From assembly GCA_025997675.1 (NCBI GenBank), contig BNUX01000002.1, positions 16,175 through 80,174 of the forward strand: DNA of 64,000 bases, written 5' to 3'. A program made the position numbers and the translations under genes. The notes under the pieces were generated by a model. It worked only from the letters and a program-made list of their open reading frames with translations, was not told where the DNA came from and searched no databases. Each line of letters begins with the position of its first letter. Position 1 is the stretch's first letter. Shown in pieces: positions 60,727-64,000 of this stretch. This DNA is from Spirochaetia bacterium (lineage in GTDB: Bacteria > Spirochaetota > Spirochaetia > Treponematales > Breznakiellaceae).

Positions 60727-61737
60727 CTACAGTCTATCCGGTACGCCGGGAAGCGCAATAAAGGTGTTCTTCGTCAGCGCCTGCACATCCACCGACGAAT
60801 CAATAAGCCCGATCCTTTGAAGGTCCCGGGCGTTGCGCTCAATCGCCGTTTCCGCATCGCTCACCACCGCACGATAATTGTAGGTTGCCAATATCCTGCC
60901 GTTAAGCTCCGGGTCCCCGGCGACATACTGCGCTTCCCCCATAAGCCGGGCGGTCTCTGCGGGGTTTTCCAGTACCCAGAGGGCCGCCTTCTGTATGGCA
61001 CGGGTGAATTTGGTCAGCGCTTGGGGATGATCCCTGGCAATCGCCGAGGAGGCAATGAGCATACAGCAGTATTCGTCCTTGAGGTAGTCATCCTTCCCCG
61101 TGTCGATTATCGCCCGCCCCCTGCCCTGGCTTTCTACAATTGAGGCGATGGGGTCATTGGCGGCCATAGCGTCAATCTGCCCGCGTTCCATGGCGAGGGC
61201 CAGTTCTGAATTGGGGTAGATAAGCCACTCCACCTCAAGGTTGTTCGTCGTGGTCCCGATGCCCAGTTCCGCAAGATAGCGCTGGACGATGATAGTCGCC
61301 GATGAATTCATGCTATCCGTACCTATCCGCTTCCCCTTGAGATCCGCCGGCGTCCTGATAGGCGAATCGGGGGGTACCAGCGCCTTGATACAGCCGGTAT
61401 GTATGGCCAGGGGCATCTTCACCTCAAGGCCGTTGGCGATGGGTTGAATCATCGCCGATACCAGGTGCGTCGTAACATCAATCTGGCCGGTGGTGAGGAG
61501 CTGCGCCCGCTGACTCCAGTCGATCCGCACATCCTCGAAATTCAACCCCTCAGCTTCATAGAAACCCTTCTGATGAGCGATAAAAAACGGCGCGGAACAG
61601 AGGGTCCCGGCGATGGGTATCCCCACCCTGACCGCATAGTCATCCTCCGCCACCGCCTTTGCCTTGCCCTTGCAGCTACCCGCCGCCAGACAGATCCCAA
61701 TCAACAAACCCGCCAAAACCACTTGTCTCATTCTCAT
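60727..61737 (-). CDS. SsuA/NMT1-type ABC substrate-binding lipoprotein
   Basis: 336 aa. The signal peptide ends in lipobox AAGSC (about Cys22), then a type 2 periplasmic-binding fold: GIPIAGTLCSAPFFIAHQKG, EGLNFEDVRIDWSQRAQLLT and LKGKRIGTDSMNSSATIIVQRYL. This resembles the nitrate/sulfonate/taurine/thiamine-precursor class. No permease or ATPase is nearby. It lies 37 bp before the double-cubane gene, so it may bind that enzyme's substrate. Confidence 0.85.
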   Translation of the reverse strand: MRMRQVVLAGLLIGICLAAGSCKGKAKAVAEDDYAVRVGIPIAGTLCSAPFFIAHQKGFYEAEGLNFEDVRIDWSQRAQLLTTGQIDVTTHLVSAMIQPIANGLEVKMPLAIHTGCIKALVPPDSPIRTPADLKGKRIGTDSMNSSATIIVQRYLAELGIGTTTNNLEVEWLIYPNSELALAMERGQIDAMAANDPIASIVESQGRGRAIIDTGKDDYLKDEYCCMLIASSAIARDHPQALTKFTRAIQKAALWVLENPAETARLMGEAQYVAGDPELNGRILATYNYRAVVSDAETAIERNARDLQRIGLIDSSVDVQALTKNTFIALPGVPDRL

Positions 61738-61839
61738 ACTGAACTCCTATTATATAGAACATTTTTTAGCGGAATCATCTATCTTTGATGAAACCGCTAT
61801 ATCCTACTAAAATCATAGTGTCAGTAGACAATGGTTTGG

Positions 61840-62922
61840 TCAAGCCATCCTTTTACCATTGGCCTGCTTCGTATAGGCAAAGGCAAAAAGGGTAATGACA
61901 AGCATCCCGATTATCACGGCGATTTTCCCATTTACCGGCACCCCGTTGGGAGAAGCGGCAATGCCGAAGTTATGGGCGGTGGCGCCGGCGGCTAAAAAGC
62001 CCAGGACGGAGATACCCGCGTCGGAGTTCCCTTCCCCGGCCATAACGAGCTGCCGCAGGGGGCAGCCGCCTAAGAGCACGGAGCCATAGCCCACTAAGGC
62101 CAGCCCTAAAAAGTTAAACACGCTATCGGTGTGGGCGATAGGCTGTCCGGCAAACCCGAGCTTAAAGTTCCCCAACGCAAGGTTGCCGATAAGGGCCGCG
62201 ACAAAGATGGCAAAGTAGCCCCAAAACATGGTGGGATTTTTGATGAGCACGATGTTCCTGATGCTGCCCGACATACACAGCCCGCTTTTTTGGACCAGGG
62301 CGCCGATGACAATCGCCGCTATAAGGGCAATGACAACCGGCGCATGCATAGAGCCGGGCCCCGCTTCGCTAAAGCGTATAAAGGCGGGCCTGATAATAAG
62401 GAAGGCAAGCAGCACCACGGCGAGGATGGTCATAATAATACCGTTGGAGGCATTTTGCGGTTTCGTTTCCCCGAAGGAAAACCCTTTGCGGATAAATATA
62501 CTGCCAATACCGACCCCGGCGCCAAACCCGATGAGCCCGACCAGGGCGTTTAAATCCCCGCCCCCCAGCCTGAGCATTACCCTCAAGGGGCAGCCCAGAA
62601 AAACCAGCGCCCCAATCATCACAAAAAAGGCGACGAAGAACCGGGACAGGCCGGCGGACCCGCCTTCACTTTTCCAATTCCCCTTGATTCGGGACAAGAG
62701 AAAGGCCCCCAACACAAACCCGAGAATCTCCGGCCGTAGATACGATGGCGCGGCGGCGACATCAAGCCCCAGGGCGCCGGCGGTATCCCGGAGAAAACAG
62801 GCCGCGCAGAGCCCCATATTTGCGGGATTCCCCAGCTTGGTAAGCATGACCGCCAAGCCGCCAATGACGACGCCGGTCCCAATGAGCCAAAAGACACTAT
62901 TATCCTTTGCTTTGAGTTCCAT
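61840..62922 (-). CDS. yedE: YedE-related selenium-metabolism membrane protein
   Basis: 360 aa, about ten membrane segments of the YeeE/YedE (sulfur-transport) fold in two repeats, each with a conserved GCPLR motif (FLGCPLRVMLRLGGGDLNAL and LGGCPLRQLVMAGEGNSDAG). LGNPANMGLCAACFLRDTAG and RPEILGFVLGAF match the selenium-associated YedE subgroup, found with selenium-utilisation genes. Transport of a selenium or sulfur species is inferred. Start at 62922 has GGAGGA. Confidence 0.88.
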   Translation of the reverse strand: MELKAKDNSVFWLIGTGVVIGGLAVMLTKLGNPANMGLCAACFLRDTAGALGLDVAAAPSYLRPEILGFVLGAFLLSRIKGNWKSEGGSAGLSRFFVAFFVMIGALVFLGCPLRVMLRLGGGDLNALVGLIGFGAGVGIGSIFIRKGFSFGETKPQNASNGIIMTILAVVLLAFLIIRPAFIRFSEAGPGSMHAPVVIALIAAIVIGALVQKSGLCMSGSIRNIVLIKNPTMFWGYFAIFVAALIGNLALGNFKLGFAGQPIAHTDSVFNFLGLALVGYGSVLLGGCPLRQLVMAGEGNSDAGISVLGFLAAGATAHNFGIAASPNGVPVNGKIAVIIGMLVITLFAFAYTKQANGKRMA

Positions 62923-63000
62923 ACATTCCTCCTCCAAAAAATACATTTTATTGTACGATATATCAATAGGAGTTACCAGTCAATGCAACGAAGGCTTGAC

Positions 63001-63204
63001 ATGATGAAAAAAATGAATCAATATGAAAGCATGGGTGATAATATACCGTATATTGATAAAATTCTTCCCATTGTTATATCGCTTGCATCACCGGATCAGA
63101 TTATACTTTTTGGTTCGTATGCGCGAGGGGATAATACGCAAAAAAGCGATATTGATTTACTCATAGTAAAAAAGAAGAACCTAAAAAATGGGCCTGCCAT
63201 TTGA
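63001..63204 (+). pseudogene. truncated MNT-type nucleotidyltransferase
   Basis: 67 aa. It holds only the front of the domain: ILFGSYARGDNTQKSDIDLLIV (GS-x9-D-x-D active site) and then stops after KKNLKNGPAI. In another frame the following bases read FDSIYMAFYENKFNRPLYP, so a frameshift in the A-rich stretch near 63165-63190 is possible. Intact relatives are about 100-140 aa. Confidence 0.6.
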
Positions 63205-63247
63205 TTCTATTTATATGGCTTTTTATGAAAACAAATTCAACAGGCCG

Positions 63248-63670
63248 CTATATCCCAGCTCTACATTCCCGCAGTAGTTCCACAATTTCCTGTGTTGTAA
63301 TATTCAATTTCATACGGGGAATATCTTCAAGAGGAGATTTCCCTGTATTCTTTTTATCATACAAAAGGACTCCTTTTTCGGCGACGGTGTGTTCAAGGGT
63401 CAGGTATTTGCGGCGTTCCTCAAACGTGCTGCGATACTGGGTAAGAAAATCGACGGGCATCAGTATTGGCAAATGGTCTAAGCGCATATTCAGGTCTTCC
63501 ATAACCAGTAGCGGGAGTTTCGCATTGTCATTCAGGACCACATAAAAGTCATAGTCCGAATCCTCCCGGGGGGTTCCGTAGGCGTATGAGCCAAAAAGGT
63601 ATATCTGCTCGCAGTCGGAATTGGCAACGATGAGGTCTTTTATGGCAATAATTTCATCATTGATGATCAC
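63248..63670 (-). CDS. MNT-type nucleotidyltransferase-domain protein
   Basis: 140 aa. IYLFGSYAYGTPREDSDYDF carries the GS and DxD active-site motif. The C-terminal part (FEERRKYLTLEHTVAEKGVL) is helical. Small proteins of this type pair with HEPN proteins as toxin-antitoxin modules, but no HEPN gene follows here. It starts at a GTG without a clear ribosome binding site and is convergent with the truncated copy. Confidence 0.8.
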   Translation of the reverse strand: MIINDEIIAIKDLIVANSDCEQIYLFGSYAYGTPREDSDYDFYVVLNDNAKLPLLVMEDLNMRLDHLPILMPVDFLTQYRSTFEERRKYLTLEHTVAEKGVLLYDKKNTGKSPLEDIPRMKLNITTQEIVELLRECRAGI

Positions 63671-63787
63671 GCGTTCAGTTTAGCCTACCTGCGCCGGGGT
63701 AACAAGACGGCAGCGATTCGTTGAAGTTCCCGCCCTCCTGCGTTTATCCTAAAAAAAAAGAAAAAAGTACTTGATTATTTTATCGGC

Positions 63788-64000
63788 TTACGATATAGTA
63801 TTAAATAACCGGGGTTTCGGATGAAGCCCCACAACGATACCAAACGGGAGGAAAGTGTATGAAGCTGTTGATATGTTCACGGTGATTGAGGTTGCATTTA
63901 TAGCATCAGTTCCGACTAAATTACTTGTTGTGATTTCACCGTCGATTATGATAGCCCCTGCCTTTATAGCATCAGTTCCGGAGAGAGCAGGTATTGTGAA
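63788..64000 (-). CDS. C-terminal end of a repeat-containing protein (partial)
   Basis: An unbroken minus frame enters from the right edge and ends at TAA 63790-63788 after about 70 residues. It contains two copies of a short repeat: LSGTDAIKAGAIIIDGEITTSN and LVGTDAINATSITVN. This pattern of GTDAI-x-A-x2-I-x-I resembles the parallel-beta repeats of surface or secreted proteins. The last residues (PFGIVVGLHPKPRLFNTIS) differ. The start and most of the protein are outside the window. Confidence 0.5.
   Translation of the reverse strand, partial: FTIPALSGTDAIKAGAIIIDGEITTSNLVGTDAINATSITVNISTASYTFLPFGIVVGLHPKPRLFNTIS

Noticed and set aside
63858-63884. Eight-residue leader peptide MKLLICSR with a GGAGG site
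   Set aside because: The opposite strand has a convincing repeat-protein frame through the same bases, and no downstream gene is visible to be controlled.

Overview
The window looks like chromosome from a host-associated (termite-gut type) treponeme or a close spirochaete. This rests on gene content and order: a rplU-prp-rpmA-obg-nadD/yqeK-LCP-rsfS block, large TPR/ankyrin/LysM envelope proteins, a single-chain PurL, a MurA with aspartate in place of the catalytic cysteine, a CO dehydrogenase module and a seleno-YedE transporter. Most of the window is GC-rich. One AT-rich island (about 54.8-58.7 kb) stands out. The species assignment is inference.

Layout. 0-6.2 kb: a small Cys-rich protein behind a Fur/PerR-like operator, a cupin regulator with an acyl-CoA synthetase, then cooS-cooF-flavin oxidoreductase (a CO dehydrogenase electron module). 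6.2-9 kb: a tandem hairpin array, vanZ-like, uppP, a cluster holding all four serine tRNAs plus one arginine tRNA, and an RRM RNA-binding protein with a long structured leader. 9-16 kb: a complete leftward ribose-type operon (URO-D family protein, rbsK, rbsD, rbsB, DUF2291, rbsA, rbsC). 16-24.7 kb: glyS, a DEAD-box helicase, a second hairpin array, ftsK, a lytic transglycosylase and a DnaK-SBD/TM/LysM protein. 24.8-33.5 kb: a TPR-Mrr-like protein, a giant ankyrin protein, purL and an unrecognised protein. 33.5-39 kb: a third hairpin array flanked by a 22-bp direct duplication, a TAXI-TRAP system, putP, tRNA-Pro and tRNA-Asp. 39-45 kb: a PIN/RHH toxin-antitoxin pair, a poly-aspartate protein and the rplU-to-rsfS block. 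45-52.5 kb: STAS, YbjN-like, PspA, two membrane proteins, murA, a dolichol-kinase-like protein and DinB. 52.5-58.7 kb: two XRE regulators, a deletion scar, a fourth hairpin array, orphan genes and an AT-rich island with three toxin-antitoxin pairs and two dispersed repeat families. 58.7-64 kb: a double-cubane-type ATP-dependent reductase pair, a substrate-binding lipoprotein, seleno-YedE, two nucleotidyltransferase genes (one broken), and the C-terminal end of a repeat-containing protein cut by the window edge.

The most unusual signal is a set of four unrelated-sequence tandem arrays. Each has seven to ten units of 21-23 bp, and in three of them nearly every unit is a short hairpin. One array is bounded by a perfect 22-bp duplication of the stop/start junction of the operon it interrupts. 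Other items of note are a CooS in which the usual catalytic lysine position appears to be glutamine, a membrane protein joining a DnaK-type substrate-binding domain to LysM, a TPR protein with a degenerate Mrr-like domain, and a poly-Asp protein.
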